64,000 bases of DNA from Bacillota bacterium (GCA_023439835.1 JAEXUW010000009.1:124001-188000); one strand, 5' to 3'. Numbered from the stretch's first letter, positions 1 through 8,948 are shown. The notes: generated by a model not told the origin, from the sequence alone. Program-made: numbers and translations.

Positions 1-71
1 AGCTGTCTGAAAAATATCCATTTGTCGAAGTGTGCACTCCTGTTTCAAACGGAATAGAAATCATAGATTAA
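1..71 (+). CDS. 3' end of an unidentified CDS
   Basis: A reading frame is open from base 3 to a TAA at 69-71 and encodes the last 22 residues of a protein whose start lies outside the window. The peptide ends in NGIEIID. The next gene follows after 12 bp with its SD (AGGGG) touching this stop, so the two are probably cotranscribed. The fragment is too short for me to name a family. Confidence 0.5.
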   Translation, partial: LSEKYPFVEVCTPVSNGIEIID

Positions 72-83
72 GGGGATGCTTAT

Positions 84-557
84 ATGGCTAAAAATAAATG
101 CGCAAACTGCGGATATAAATTCAAGCCTAGTGATGATGGTGCTATTTGCCCGGAATGCCTTTCAGCTCGAAATATTTCTTTGAACAGCGAAAGCCTTTCT
201 TCTGACATTATTAACCACAGACACTATGAAAATAATCTAACAAATGATAATTTCGAAGATAAGCCTTTGACACACACTCAGCCTTCCAACGATAATAACA
301 CCGGCAATATTCAAAAGCCTGATATATCCGGACTTATAAGCTCATTTAAAAATGAAGGCAAATGTGATCCAAATCAGGTTTCAGAAAAAATCGGCGGTTT
401 TATAAACAGCCTTCAGCCATATATAAACCAAAACAAGAGCAACCCCAAAAATAAGATAAATATCGTTTTTATAATTATTGCATTCTTTGTGTTTATAAAC
501 ATTCTGCCAGTAGTTATTGGGATTATTGTTGCTATTATAAAAATTTTGTTTGCGTGA
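84..557 (+). CDS. Zinc-ribbon protein with C-terminal membrane anchor, function unknown
   Basis: A 157-residue protein. The N-terminus has two CxxC pairs (CANC at 6-9 and CPEC at about 22-25), the pattern of a small zinc ribbon. A polar, Asn/Ser-rich middle follows, and then one long hydrophobic segment (about 125-157) that ends the protein as a tail anchor. The zinc ribbon should therefore face the cytoplasm. SD AGGGG at 70-75 fits the ATG at 84. It is probably cotranscribed with the upstream gene and is closed by the hairpin at 569-606. I do not recognise a specific family; zinc-ribbon plus transmembrane proteins of this size are common and mostly uncharacterised in Firmicutes. Confidence 0.75.
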   Translation: MAKNKCANCGYKFKPSDDGAICPECLSARNISLNSESLSSDIINHRHYENNLTNDNFEDKPLTHTQPSNDNNTGNIQKPDISGLISSFKNEGKCDPNQVSEKIGGFINSLQPYINQNKSNPKNKINIVFIIIAFFVFINILPVVIGIIVAIIKILFA

Positions 558-568
558 TAATATAAAAG

Positions 569-606
569 AAGCTAAGAGAAGCGGTATCGCCTCTCTTAGC
601 TTTTAT
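569..606. terminator. Bidirectional intrinsic terminator
   Basis: An 11-bp stem AAGCTAAGAGA / TCTCTTAGCTT (569-579 / 592-602) has an inner GCG-GTAT-CGC helix and a following T-run. It lies between the convergent genes ending at 557 (+) and 609 (-), so it can serve both. Confidence 0.85.
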
Positions 607-608
607 TT

Positions 609-1487
609 TTATAGTCCCGTCAAATCAAAGGACGGTGTGTATTCACTTTGGGCAGAGCTTTTCTCTTGAATATAGCCTTCAAAGCCAAGCTCTTTCGCTT
701 TTTTTGTCACACAGTTGTATTCAAAGGTTGAAACACGTCTGTTAATCTCAGGATGCTCAGAGCATTTGAAAACGGGTGTAAACTGACTCATCAGGCTCAA
801 AACAAAGTCATCGGGCGAAAAGCACTCAGCCAGCCAGTCGAGTATTTCAAGCGAATCACGCCGTGAGCTCGGAAGAACAAGGTGCCTTATTATTGTTCCC
901 TTTGTCATTATTTCGTGGTCTTGCTTTGGCTTACCCGTCTGATTAATCATTTTTTTAACAGCGGCAGAGGCGTATTCAAAATAATCCTCAGCGTCCGAAT
1001 ACTTTTTTGAAAGTTCACTGCTTTTATATTTTATATCAGTCAGATAAATGTCAACATAGCCCTTGAGCATATCAAGGCTTTGAGCGGTTTCATAGCCTGA
1101 CGTGTTCCAAACAACAGGAATAGCAAGCTTATCTTTAACAATATCAAGTGCTTCAATAATCTGAGGAATGAAATGCGTTCCGCTGACAAGATTGATGTTG
1201 TGTGCGCCACTCTCCTGAAGCTTTAAAAAAACCTCTGAAAGCCTTTTTTCTGAAATTTCTTCGCCGAAATTCTCTTGACTTATCATATAGTTCTGGCAAT
1301 AAACGCACCTTAGATTACACCCCGAGAAAAATATGGTTCCCGAGCCGTTTTTGCCGCTGATACATGGCTCCTCCCAAAAATGAAGGGATGCCCGAGCGGC
1401 TTTTATTGTTTCGCCGCTTTTGCAGAAGCCTTTATGCCTGCTTCTGTCAGCGCCGCATTTTCTGGGGCAAAGATTACATTCTTTCAA
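609..1487 (-). CDS. Radical SAM protein, PflX/COG1313-like
   Basis: A 292-residue protein. The radical SAM motif CNLRCVYC (CxxxCxxC, residues 57-64) binds the catalytic [4Fe-4S] cluster that cleaves S-adenosylmethionine. Four further cysteines near the N-terminus (C4, C7, C11, C22) form a second cysteine cluster typical of the COG1313 'PflX' group, which resembles pyruvate formate-lyase activases. The substrate is not known for this family. It lies 16 bp downstream of lysA on the same strand and is probably the last gene of the trmB-lysA operon. The N-terminal Cys-rich segment supports the chosen start. I am confident about the superfamily and unsure about the reaction. Confidence 0.85.
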   Translation of the reverse strand: MKECNLCPRKCGADRSRHKGFCKSGETIKAARASLHFWEEPCISGKNGSGTIFFSGCNLRCVYCQNYMISQENFGEEISEKRLSEVFLKLQESGAHNINLVSGTHFIPQIIEALDIVKDKLAIPVVWNTSGYETAQSLDMLKGYVDIYLTDIKYKSSELSKKYSDAEDYFEYASAAVKKMINQTGKPKQDHEIMTKGTIIRHLVLPSSRRDSLEILDWLAECFSPDDFVLSLMSQFTPVFKCSEHPEINRRVSTFEYNCVTKKAKELGFEGYIQEKSSAQSEYTPSFDLTGL

Positions 1488-1503
1488 AAAATCATCCCAT
1501 CAC

Positions 1504-2793
1504 TTAAACAAGGATTTTTCCCTTCAGCTTGTTTTCTCCGTCCGAAAAAAGCTCAGAAAAATCAAATGTTGCGAAATAATCCGCGGGAGTTTCGGCACGT
1601 CTGATAAGCTTGGCTGTGCCATCCTCATTTAGCATAATTTCAGCGGAGCGAAGCTTTCCATTATAATTATAACCCATAGAAAAACCATGCGCTCCTGTGT
1701 CATGGATAACAAGATAGTCGCCGATTTTTATTTCGGGAAGCATTCTGTCAACAGCAAATTTGTCATTGTTCTCGCAAAGTCCGCCTGTAACGTCATACAT
1801 ATGGTCACAAGGTTCATTTTCTTTTCCGAGAACAGTGATATGATGATAAGAACCGTACATTGCAGGGCGCATTAGGTTTGCCGCACAAGCGTCAACCCCA
1901 ATATATTCTTTATATATATGCTTTTCGTGGACAGCCTTGGTAACAAGATGCCCATATGGCGCAAGCATAAATCTTCCAAGCTCGGTGAAGATAGAAACAT
2001 CACCCATTCCCGCGGGAACCAGCACCTCTTCAAACGCCTGTCTTACTCCCTCGCCAATCTCAAAAATGTCGCTTTGCTCCTGCTCTGGGCGATAGCTAAT
2101 GCCTACCCCCCCGCTTAAATTCACAAAACTGAAATGCACGCCGGTTTTCTCTTTAAGCTCGACCGCTGTTTCAAATAGAATTTTAGCCAGCTTAGGATAA
2201 TACTCATTTGCAACAGTATTACTCGCTAAGAAAGCGTGAAGTCCGAAATGCTTTGCGCCTTTGCTTTTGAGCTTGATAAAGCCTTCAATCAGCTGCTCTT
2301 TTGTGAAGCCGTATTTTGCCTCGCCTGGTGTGTCCATAATCTGATTCTCAATTTTAAAATGCCCACCGGGATTAAAACGACAGCATATAGTTTCAGGAAT
2401 CCCTGATATATCCTCAAGGATTTCAATATCAGTGAAGTCATCAAGGTTAATATAAGCGCCAAGCTTAGCGGCAAATGCATAATCCTCTCTCGGTGTAACA
2501 TTTGATGAGAACATTATTTCATCACCTGAAAAGCCGCAAGCCTCACTCATCATAAGCTCTGTCAGTGACGAACAGTCAACGCCACAGCCTTCCTCTTTAA
2601 GAACCTTCAAAATATAGGGGTTAGGGGTTGCCTTTACCGCAAAATATTCCTTAAATCCTTTATTCCACGAAAAAGCTTTGTTTAGTTTTCTTGCATTTTC
2701 CCTTATTCCCTTTTCATCATATATATGAAATGGTGTTGGGTATTGCTCTGTGATTTTTTCAATCTGCTCTAGTGTTACAAATGGTTTTTTCAT
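1504..2793 (-). CDS. lysA: Diaminopimelate decarboxylase
   Basis: A 429-residue PLP enzyme that decarboxylates meso-diaminopimelate to L-lysine, the last step of lysine synthesis. The PLP lysine is K54 in YFAVKATPNPY, in the N-terminal alanine-racemase-like barrel. The C-terminal half carries the family's TELGR segment, and the GACAANLMRP-like region and YDVTGGLCENND fit the substrate and PLP-phosphate loops. The usual LysA GLHCHIGSQ motif appears as GLHAFLASNTV, a variant I associate with a clostridial LysA branch. The start overlaps the stop of the TrmB regulator gene by 4 bp (ATGA), so expression is coupled to it. A different diamino-acid decarboxylase specificity cannot be excluded from sequence alone. 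Confidence 0.9.
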   Translation of the reverse strand: MKKPFVTLEQIEKITEQYPTPFHIYDEKGIRENARKLNKAFSWNKGFKEYFAVKATPNPYILKVLKEEGCGVDCSSLTELMMSEACGFSGDEIMFSSNVTPREDYAFAAKLGAYINLDDFTDIEILEDISGIPETICCRFNPGGHFKIENQIMDTPGEAKYGFTKEQLIEGFIKLKSKGAKHFGLHAFLASNTVANEYYPKLAKILFETAVELKEKTGVHFSFVNLSGGVGISYRPEQEQSDIFEIGEGVRQAFEEVLVPAGMGDVSIFTELGRFMLAPYGHLVTKAVHEKHIYKEYIGVDACAANLMRPAMYGSYHHITVLGKENEPCDHMYDVTGGLCENNDKFAVDRMLPEIKIGDYLVIHDTGAHGFSMGYNYNGKLRSAEIMLNEDGTAKLIRRAETPADYFATFDFSELFSDGENKLKGKILV

Positions 2794-3497
2794 ACTTCTC
2801 CTCCGGTCTTTTTCTGTGATTTCAAATTAATCAGTGTTATTTCATTTTTTAGAGTGTCCTTAAACAAGTCAACAAGATTTTGCTTTTTGGAATACAAACA
2901 GCTTCCGCCCTCATCAAGCTCACCCGTTAGAACAGCAGTCGAATCGGTAATAAGCCGAATTTGATTTACGGGCTTTTCAGCCTGATATACTGTTGCACCA
3001 TTTAAAAGAACCCCTGCGCTTGTGATAATCACCAGCTTGAGTCCCCTTTCAACAGCGTTTTCAAGATATGGCGTGAGCATTAAAAAGGTTGTCGCACTAA
3101 GCGAAATATAGACTCGTTCTTTTGCTGTGCTGATCATATTTATTATCTTTTCAAGGATATGCTTTCCGCCTTTAATTGTTATATACCCCTCAGGCTCATC
3201 CTTTTGTTTTGGAACAGTCTGTTCAAGTAAAAGCCTGAATTCTTCAAGCTCGGCAATCTTATTTTTGCAAAACTCACTGATATCAACCGCCGTATAGCGG
3301 GTTGCCGTATCCTCAATAATATAAGCCGCACCCTTATCCACAAGGCTAGCAAGCGAGGTATAGCTGTTCGAGCGTGAAATGCCGGACAGCTTTGAAACCT
3401 CATAGCCGGTCAATACCCCCTCTGAAAGAAGCGTGAGATAAATTTGAGCCTCCTGCCTTGTCAAAGAAAAATTCATCAGAATTTCCGTTATTTGCAT
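2790..3497 (-). CDS. TrmB-family transcriptional regulator
   Basis: A 235-residue regulator. Residues 1-70 form a winged helix-turn-helix of the TrmB type (LTRQEAQIYLTLL, then SGISRSNSYTSL). The C-terminal part (about 105-225) matches the PLD-like effector-binding domain of TrmB proteins (KGGKHILEKIINM, RVYISLSA). It is first in an operon with lysA (4-bp overlap) and the radical SAM gene. SD GGAGG at 3504-3508. Its own promoter carries a perfect inverted repeat over the -10 and start site, the layout of autorepression. Control of lysA through a lysine-related ligand is an inference from the operon. TrmB regulators studied so far mostly sense sugars in archaea. Confidence 0.85.
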   Translation of the reverse strand: MQITEILMNFSLTRQEAQIYLTLLSEGVLTGYEVSKLSGISRSNSYTSLASLVDKGAAYIIEDTATRYTAVDISEFCKNKIAELEEFRLLLEQTVPKQKDEPEGYITIKGGKHILEKIINMISTAKERVYISLSATTFLMLTPYLENAVERGLKLVIITSAGVLLNGATVYQAEKPVNQIRLITDSTAVLTGELDEGGSCLYSKKQNLVDLFKDTLKNEITLINLKSQKKTGGEV

Positions 3498-3520
3498 AAT
3501 CAGCCTCCAAACTCAGCTCG

Positions 3521-3546
3521 ATAGTGTTCCTTAATAAGAACACTAT
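3521..3546. promoter_or_regulatory. Candidate TrmB operator (inverted repeat)
   Basis: A perfect 9-bp inverted repeat ATAGTGTTC-N8-GAACACTAT (3521-3529 / 3538-3546). It overlaps the -10 box and the predicted start point of the trmB-lysA promoter, so a bound regulator would block RNA polymerase. Confidence 0.7.
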
Positions 3547-3570
3547 ATATCATTCTATTCGGGTTGTCAA
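3542..3570 (-). promoter_or_regulatory. Sigma-A promoter of trmB-lysA operon
   Basis: On the minus strand, TTGACA (3565-3570) and TATAGT (3542-3547) are separated by exactly 17 bp, about 45 bp before the trmB start. Confidence 0.85.
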
Positions 3571-3622
3571 TACTTTTTTTATAAAAATTTAAAGAAAAAG
3601 TTCATAACCTGCACTAATATAT

Positions 3623-3651
3623 TTGACTTTAAATAACATTTCCGTTATAAT
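3623..3651 (+). promoter_or_regulatory. Sigma-A promoter of secA
   Basis: TTGACT (3623-3628), a 17-bp spacer and TATAAT (3646-3651). The predicted leader is about 80 nt and can fold as AGGGT/GCCCT (3682-3686/3711-3715) enclosing CGG/CCG. Confidence 0.85.
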
Positions 3652-3738
3652 ATATATTGTATGCGTATGCTCACACATTAAAGGGTAAGAAACGGCTAAA
3701 CCGATAATATGCCCTGAAAATATAAGGTGGATGAATAA

Positions 3739-6480
3739 ATGGGACTTCTTGATAAAATCTTCGGGAATTACAGTGCGAAGGAACTTAAGAAAATCGAGCC
3801 GATTAAAGAGGCTGTGCTTGCTCTTGAGGATAAGTATAAGGCAATGTCGGAATCTGAGCTTAAGTCTCAGACTAATATTCTAAAGGAAAGACTTTCAAAT
3901 GGGGAAACTCTTGACGATATTCTCCCCGATGCTTTTGCGGTATGCCGAGAGGCTGCCGACAGAGTTTTAGGGAAAAGGCCGTACCCTGTTCAGATTATCG
4001 GTGCGATAGTGCTTCATCAGGGAAGAATTTCAGAAATGAGAACTGGTGAAGGTAAAACGCTTGTTGCTTGTCTGACCTCATATCTGAATGCTCTTAACGG
4101 AAAAGGCGTTCATGTCGTCACCGTCAACGATTATCTTGCTAAGTTCCAGTCTGAGGAAATGGGCAAGGTTTACCGCTATATGGGGCTATCAATCGGCTGT
4201 ATTCTTCATAACCTTGACACTTCAGAAAGACGCGAGGCTTATGCTGCCGATATTACTTACGGAACAAACAATGAGTTCGGCTTCGATTATCTTCGTGACA
4301 ATATGGTTATATACAAAAAAGATAAGGTTCAAAGAGAGCATACCTTTGCTATCGTTGACGAGGTTGACTCAATACTTATAGACGAGGCTAGAACACCGCT
4401 TATTATTTCAGGACGTGGCGATAAATCCACAGAGCTTTACGGCCATGCTGACAAGTTCGCCAAGACGCTCAAGATTTCAAAGGTTGTTGAACTTAACGAC
4501 AAGGAAGAGCATGACGACGTTGTTGACGGCGACTTCATTGTCGATGAAAAGGCAAGAACCGCCACTCTCACTAAGTCTGGTGTAGCCAAGGCAGAGCGTT
4601 TCTTTAACGTCGAGAACCTTATGGATGCCGACAATATGACACTCCTCCACCACATTAACCAGGCAATTAGGGCAAACGGAATTATGAGGTCGGATATTGA
4701 CTATGTTGTCAAGGATGGTGAGGTTATCATCGTTGACGAATTCACAGGCCGTTTGATGATAGGAAGACGCTTTAATGACGGACTTCATCAGGCAATTGAA
4801 GCAAAGGAAGGCGTAAAGGTCGCACACGAGTCAAAGACAATTGCGACAATAACGTTCCAGAACTATTTTAGACTATATAAAAAGCTTGCCGGTATGACAG
4901 GTACTGCTATGACCGAGGAAGACGAGTTCAGGGAAATTTACAACCTCGACGTAATTGAAATACCCACGAATAAGCCTGTCATCAGAAAAGACCATTCCGA
5001 CGTGGTATATAAAACCGAAAAAGGAAAGTTCAATGCGGTAATTGAGCAGATTATTGAATGTCACGATAAGGGCCAGCCTGTTCTTGTCGGTACAATATCA
5101 ATTGAAAAATCCGAGCTTTTGAGTAAAATGCTTAAAACAAAAGGTGTACAGCACGTGGTTTTAAACGCCAAGTATCACGAGAAGGAAGCCGAAATTGTCG
5201 CTCAGGCGGGTAAATTCGGTGCGGTAACAATCGCCACAAACATGGCAGGTCGAGGCACGGACATCATGCTCGGCGGTAATGCGGAATATCTTGCGAAAGC
5301 ACAGATGAGAAAGCTTGAAATCCCAGAGGAAATTATTGTTGAGGCGACAGGCTTCGCCGAAACCGACAATGAGGAAATTCTAAACGCAAGAAAACAGTAT
5401 ATGGAGCTTTATGCTAAGTACTCTTCTGAGGTGAGCGAAAAGGCACTGGCCGTTAAAGAAGCCGGCGGACTTTTCATTCTAGGAACAGAGCGTCACGAGT
5501 CACGACGTATTGACAATCAGCTAAGAGGACGTTCGGGACGTCAGGGCGACGAGGGTGAAAGCCGTTTCTATCTCTCACTTGAGGACGATTTGATGCGTCT
5601 TTTCGGTGGCGACAGAATAACAGGCATGATGAACACCTTAAAGGTCGACGAGAATATTCCGATTCAAAGCGTGCTTCTGACCAATGTTATCGAAAGCTCA
5701 CAGAAAAAGGTTGAGGGCAGAAACTTCAACATCAGAAAGAACGTCTTAAACTACGACGATGTTATGAACAAACAGCGTGAGATTATCTATACACAGCGTT
5801 CTAAGGTTCTCGACGGTGAGGATATCAGCGAGTACATCAATAAGATGATGAGCGACTATATCGCCTCTTCAGTTGACAGATATATCCTTGATTCTGAAAT
5901 CCGTGACGACTGGAACTTAATTGGGCTTCGTGACCATCTCATGGGCTTCATCACTGATGAAAATGATTTGAATTATACACAAAATGAGCTTTCAGAAATT
6001 GAAAAGGAAGATATAATCAAAACACTTCAGGAAAAGGCATTTGCAAAATATGCGGACAGAGAGCAAGAGCTTACTCCTAAAATTCTTCGTGAAATTGAAC
6101 GTGTTGTTCTTCTCAAGGTTGTTGATTCAAAGTGGATGAACCATATTGATGATATGGAAGAGCTAAAGCGCGGAATTGGTATGCGTGCTCATTACGCACA
6201 GAAAAACCCTGTTGTTGAATACCGTATTGAAGGCTTTGACATGTTTGACGCTATGATTGAGGCAATTCAGGAGGATGCAATTAGACTTCTCTTCACAGTG
6301 CAGGTTCGAATGAATGAAGAGCCTAAGCGTGAACAGGTTCTAAAAGCCGAGATGCCAAGGGTGCAAGACAAATCACTTCCAAACGGCGGACGCACAGTGA
6401 AGAAAAAGCCCGGCAGAAATGATCCTTGCCCATGCGGAAGCGGAAAGAAATATAAAAAATGCTGTGGCATAAATGATTAA
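3739..6480 (+). CDS. secA: Preprotein translocase ATPase SecA
   Basis: A 913-residue cytosolic motor that drives preproteins through SecYEG. Walker A is TGEGKT (about 102-107). The DEAD-type box lies in VDEVDSILIDEARTP, and the second helicase domain carries NMAGRGTDIML and LRGRSGRQGDEG. The preprotein cross-linking and scaffold regions follow, and the protein ends in the zinc-binding, SecB-type tail PCPCGSGKKYKKCCG. Length is normal for Firmicute SecA1. SD AAGGTGG at 3724-3730. It has its own strong promoter and is followed after 29 bp by the DUF1015 gene, which may be cotranscribed. The C-terminal zinc finger is intact even though SecB is uncommon in this group. Confidence 0.97.
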   Translation: MGLLDKIFGNYSAKELKKIEPIKEAVLALEDKYKAMSESELKSQTNILKERLSNGETLDDILPDAFAVCREAADRVLGKRPYPVQIIGAIVLHQGRISEMRTGEGKTLVACLTSYLNALNGKGVHVVTVNDYLAKFQSEEMGKVYRYMGLSIGCILHNLDTSERREAYAADITYGTNNEFGFDYLRDNMVIYKKDKVQREHTFAIVDEVDSILIDEARTPLIISGRGDKSTELYGHADKFAKTLKISKVVELNDKEEHDDVVDGDFIVDEKARTATLTKSGVAKAERFFNVENLMDADNMTLLHHINQAIRANGIMRSDIDYVVKDGEVIIVDEFTGRLMIGRRFNDGLHQAIEAKEGVKVAHESKTIATITFQNYFRLYKKLAGMTGTAMTEEDEFREIYNLDVIEIPTNKPVIRKDHSDVVYKTEKGKFNAVIEQIIECHDKGQPVLVGTISIEKSELLSKMLKTKGVQHVVLNAKYHEKEAEIVAQAGKFGAVTIATNMAGRGTDIMLGGNAEYLAKAQMRKLEIPEEIIVEATGFAETDNEEILNARKQYMELYAKYSSEVSEKALAVKEAGGLFILGTERHESRRIDNQLRGRSGRQGDEGESRFYLSLEDDLMRLFGGDRITGMMNTLKVDENIPIQSVLLTNVIESSQKKVEGRNFNIRKNVLNYDDVMNKQREIIYTQRSKVLDGEDISEYINKMMSDYIASSVDRYILDSEIRDDWNLIGLRDHLMGFITDENDLNYTQNELSEIEKEDIIKTLQEKAFAKYADREQELTPKILREIERVVLLKVVDSKWMNHIDDMEELKRGIGMRAHYAQKNPVVEYRIEGFDMFDAMIEAIQEDAIRLLFTVQVRMNEEPKREQVLKAEMPRVQDKSLPNGGRTVKKKPGRNDPCPCGSGKKYKKCCGIND

Positions 6481-6509
6481 AGACAATATAGTATAAAAGG
6501 GGATTAACT

Positions 6510-7790
6510 ATGGCTCAGATAAAAAGCTTTAAGGGATTAAGATACAGCACTAATGCGGGGGACCTCAACGAGCTGGTGTGTCCGCCCTATGACATAATAA
6601 GCGATAGTCAGCGTGAAAATTTCATCGAAACTAATGAGCACAATATCATTAGGCTTGAACTTCCCAAGGGGGAAAACGCTTATGCCAAGGCGGGTGAAAC
6701 ACTTCGCAAGTGGCTTTCTGAAGGTTTTCTAGCCAAGGATGACAAAGAAGGCATCTATGTTTATGAGATGGAATTTTCGGCAGGTAAAAAGACCGGCATG
6801 AAGGTCAAGGGGTTCATTTCACTTGTTAAGCTTGAGGAGTTTTCAAAGGGAATAGTCCTCCCCCACGAGGAGACTCTCAGCAAGGCTAAGCAAGACCGTT
6901 TTAATCTCATGAGTGAAACCAATTGTAATTTCAGTCAGATTTATTCGCTTTATATGGATGAAGATAATAGCGCGTACAGCCTTATTGACATGGCGTCTCA
7001 AAAAAATCCGGACGCTGAGATTACTGACGGTGACGGCGTTATTCACCGTATGTGGTGTGTTTATGACGAAGAAATAATTTCAGCGCTTTCTGCGAAATTT
7101 TCAGACAAGAAGATTTATATCGCTGACGGTCATCACAGATATGAAACTGCACTGAACTATCACAAGCACCTTGTTGAGCAGGGAAAAGCAAAAGAGGGCG
7201 ACCTTTCAGGTTATGTCTGCATGATGCTTGTGAATATGGAGAATGACGGGCTTGTCGTGTTCCCGACGCACAGAATTGTTCGTGACCTTGAAAGCTTTGA
7301 TGCACAGTCGCTTATTGAAAAATGCGGTGAGTATTTTGAGATTTCAACAGCAGACGCAACTTCTATTGAGGAGGAGCTGGCTTCACTTTACGAAAAAGGT
7401 GAAAAGGCATTCGGGCTTGTCTGTGAGGATAACAAGTCACATATTTTGATTTTGAAAAACAAAAACATTATGAAGGAAATACTTGATGATAAATCAGACG
7501 CTTACTGCGGACTGGACGTGAGTATTCTTCACTCACTTGTTCTTGAAAGAATTTTTGGAATTGATAAGGAAAACATGGCGAATCAGAAAAACCTGACCTA
7601 TACTAAAATTTTCGCCGAGGCTATTGACGCTGTGAACAGCAAAGTCGCCAACTGTGCATTTATTCTCAATCCCACAAGAGTAACAGAAATCAGAGATGTT
7701 GCTCTTGCGAATGAAAAAATGCCTCAAAAATCCACCTATTTTTACCCGAAGCTTATTACCGGAATGGTTATGAATAAATTTGACAACTGA
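6510..7790 (+). CDS. DUF1015 family protein
   Basis: A 426-residue soluble protein that matches DUF1015 along its length. The N-terminus reads FKGLRYSTNAGDLNELVCPPYDII, with the family's invariant CPPYD, followed by the HNIIRLELP segment and the conserved IYIADGHHRYETAL in the middle. The biochemical role of the family is not established. It is sometimes placed near serine or one-carbon genes, but there is no such neighbour here. SD GGGGA lies just before the ATG at 6510. It sits between secA and the ComFB-like gene with short gaps (29 and 20 bp), consistent with one transcript that ends at the hairpin at 8083-8131. Confidence 0.88.
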   Translation: MAQIKSFKGLRYSTNAGDLNELVCPPYDIISDSQRENFIETNEHNIIRLELPKGENAYAKAGETLRKWLSEGFLAKDDKEGIYVYEMEFSAGKKTGMKVKGFISLVKLEEFSKGIVLPHEETLSKAKQDRFNLMSETNCNFSQIYSLYMDEDNSAYSLIDMASQKNPDAEITDGDGVIHRMWCVYDEEIISALSAKFSDKKIYIADGHHRYETALNYHKHLVEQGKAKEGDLSGYVCMMLVNMENDGLVVFPTHRIVRDLESFDAQSLIEKCGEYFEISTADATSIEEELASLYEKGEKAFGLVCEDNKSHILILKNKNIMKEILDDKSDAYCGLDVSILHSLVLERIFGIDKENMANQKNLTYTKIFAEAIDAVNSKVANCAFILNPTRVTEIRDVALANEKMPQKSTYFYPKLITGMVMNKFDN

Positions 7791-7810
7791 TTATTGGGAG
7801 GGGTTAAGTA

Positions 7811-8071
7811 ATGGCGCTGATTAATATGATGGAGGAAATCGTAAGAGATAAGCTTGATGAGGTCCTCATTCTATCCGACTGTTGCAAATGTGAAATCTGT
7901 TATAACGACATACTGGCAATTGCATTGAATTATATTAAACCGAAATATGTCAATACCCTTGAAGGCGAGCTTAGGGTTAAGCTTGTTTCAACAGAGCGCC
8001 AAAATACAATTGACATTGACATTGCTGTATTAAAGGCAATTGAGCTTGTCAAACAACACCCCCACCACTGA
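7811..8071 (+). CDS. ComFB-like late-competence family protein
   Basis: An 86-residue protein similar to ComFB. The N-terminal helix MEEIVRDKLDEVL is followed by a Cys cluster DCCKCEIC (C24, C25, C27, C30) and by NDILAIALNYIKPKYV, all typical of the family. Bacillus comFB lies in the competence operon but is not essential for uptake. Cyanobacterial ComFB proteins have been reported to bind cyclic dinucleotides, so a signalling role is possible, but nothing in this window shows it. SD GGAGGGG just upstream. It is the last gene of the secA-DUF1015-comFB unit. Confidence 0.75.
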   Translation: MALINMMEEIVRDKLDEVLILSDCCKCEICYNDILAIALNYIKPKYVNTLEGELRVKLVSTERQNTIDIDIAVLKAIELVKQHPHH

Positions 8072-8082
8072 TAAGATTTTTT

Positions 8083-8131
8083 ATACCGTCTGTAAATTTG
8101 AGCAATTCATGTTTACAGACGGTATTATTTT
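8083..8131 (+). terminator. Intrinsic terminator after comFB-like gene
   Basis: A 14-bp perfect stem, ATACCGTCTGTAAA (8083-8096) with TTTACAGACGGTAT (8112-8125), a 15-nt loop and a following T-rich tract. Confidence 0.9.
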
Positions 8132-8194
8132 CTTCCAGTATTTATACAATTATCTGCACATTACGCAGTATAACGACCATCTATGCCATAGTAC

Positions 8195-8223
8195 TTGAAT
8201 TTAACTCTCACATAATGTAACAT
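8195..8223 (+). promoter_or_regulatory. Candidate promoter of the 8268 gene
   Basis: TTGAAT (8195-8200), a 17-bp spacer and TAACAT (8218-8223). It lies 45 bp before the start codon and downstream of a terminator, so an independent promoter is expected here. Confidence 0.55.
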
Positions 8224-8267
8224 GTATTCATAAACAATAACATTTATATATGTAGAGGAGCTTTCAC

Positions 8268-8948
8268 ATGAACTATGAAGTATTATTAAACGGCATCGGA
8301 AGTGAAACGTATTTTATCAGTGAATTTATCAGAACAATCAAAGAAGAATTTTCCCTCGACATTAACAATATTATTTTTGAAACGATCGGTCGAGTGGGAG
8401 CAAGACAATTAAGAAGAGTCAATATATATTTTCAAGGCGACAAGGAATTTAATATGCTGAAGAAAGCGTACGCGAATGAGCTTGAGCCTTATTCTCACGC
8501 ATTAAAGCCAAACAGCATATTCCATAATAAGTTTGAAGAGCTTAATTCTAAACTTCAAGAATTTAGATGCTATAAGTTCGGCGTGGAGTTTTTTGCTTTT
8601 AATTTTGAGGATATTACAAAAAAGCAGATTTTATCGGCGGTATGCTCAAAGCTAAATCACAAATATGCGTTTTCTGGTGACGTGCCGGGGTATAATGTTT
8701 GCCGATATCATGAGAATAACATTTATCTGTTTTTTAGAAGTGAAAAGGACTTTCAGAAAAACCTTCGCTCAGGCAATATTCCCGCAATAAAAGAAGAAAT
8801 AACTGAGCTGATTAGTGCCTATGACGCATACGATTATTTTGACACAAAGAGCATGTTTGTTCTAGCGGGAGTTGAGAGAAAGGTTCCGCGCTGTTATTTT
8901 GATTATTTGAAGGAAAAACAGTATCTCAAAGCATGGAATGTTTTCTAA
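8268..8948 (+). CDS. Unrecognised protein, 226 aa
   Basis: A soluble-looking protein with no signal peptide, no transmembrane segment and no motif I recognise. It is rich in aromatic and charged residues (repeated Tyr/Phe, Lys/Glu), and the C-terminal third has an acidic YDAYDYFDTK stretch. SD GAGGAG (8254-8259) supports the ATG. It is a monocistronic gene, with a terminator upstream and a separate leader before the next gene. It could be a lineage-specific regulatory or housekeeping protein; I cannot assign a function. Confidence 0.7.
   Translation: MNYEVLLNGIGSETYFISEFIRTIKEEFSLDINNIIFETIGRVGARQLRRVNIYFQGDKEFNMLKKAYANELEPYSHALKPNSIFHNKFEELNSKLQEFRCYKFGVEFFAFNFEDITKKQILSAVCSKLNHKYAFSGDVPGYNVCRYHENNIYLFFRSEKDFQKNLRSGNIPAIKEEITELISAYDAYDYFDTKSMFVLAGVERKVPRCYFDYLKEKQYLKAWNVF

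Noticed and set aside
3661..3681. Six-codon ORF at the very start of the secA transcript
   Set aside because: No SD and only about 3 nt after the predicted start; not a credible secretion-monitor peptide.
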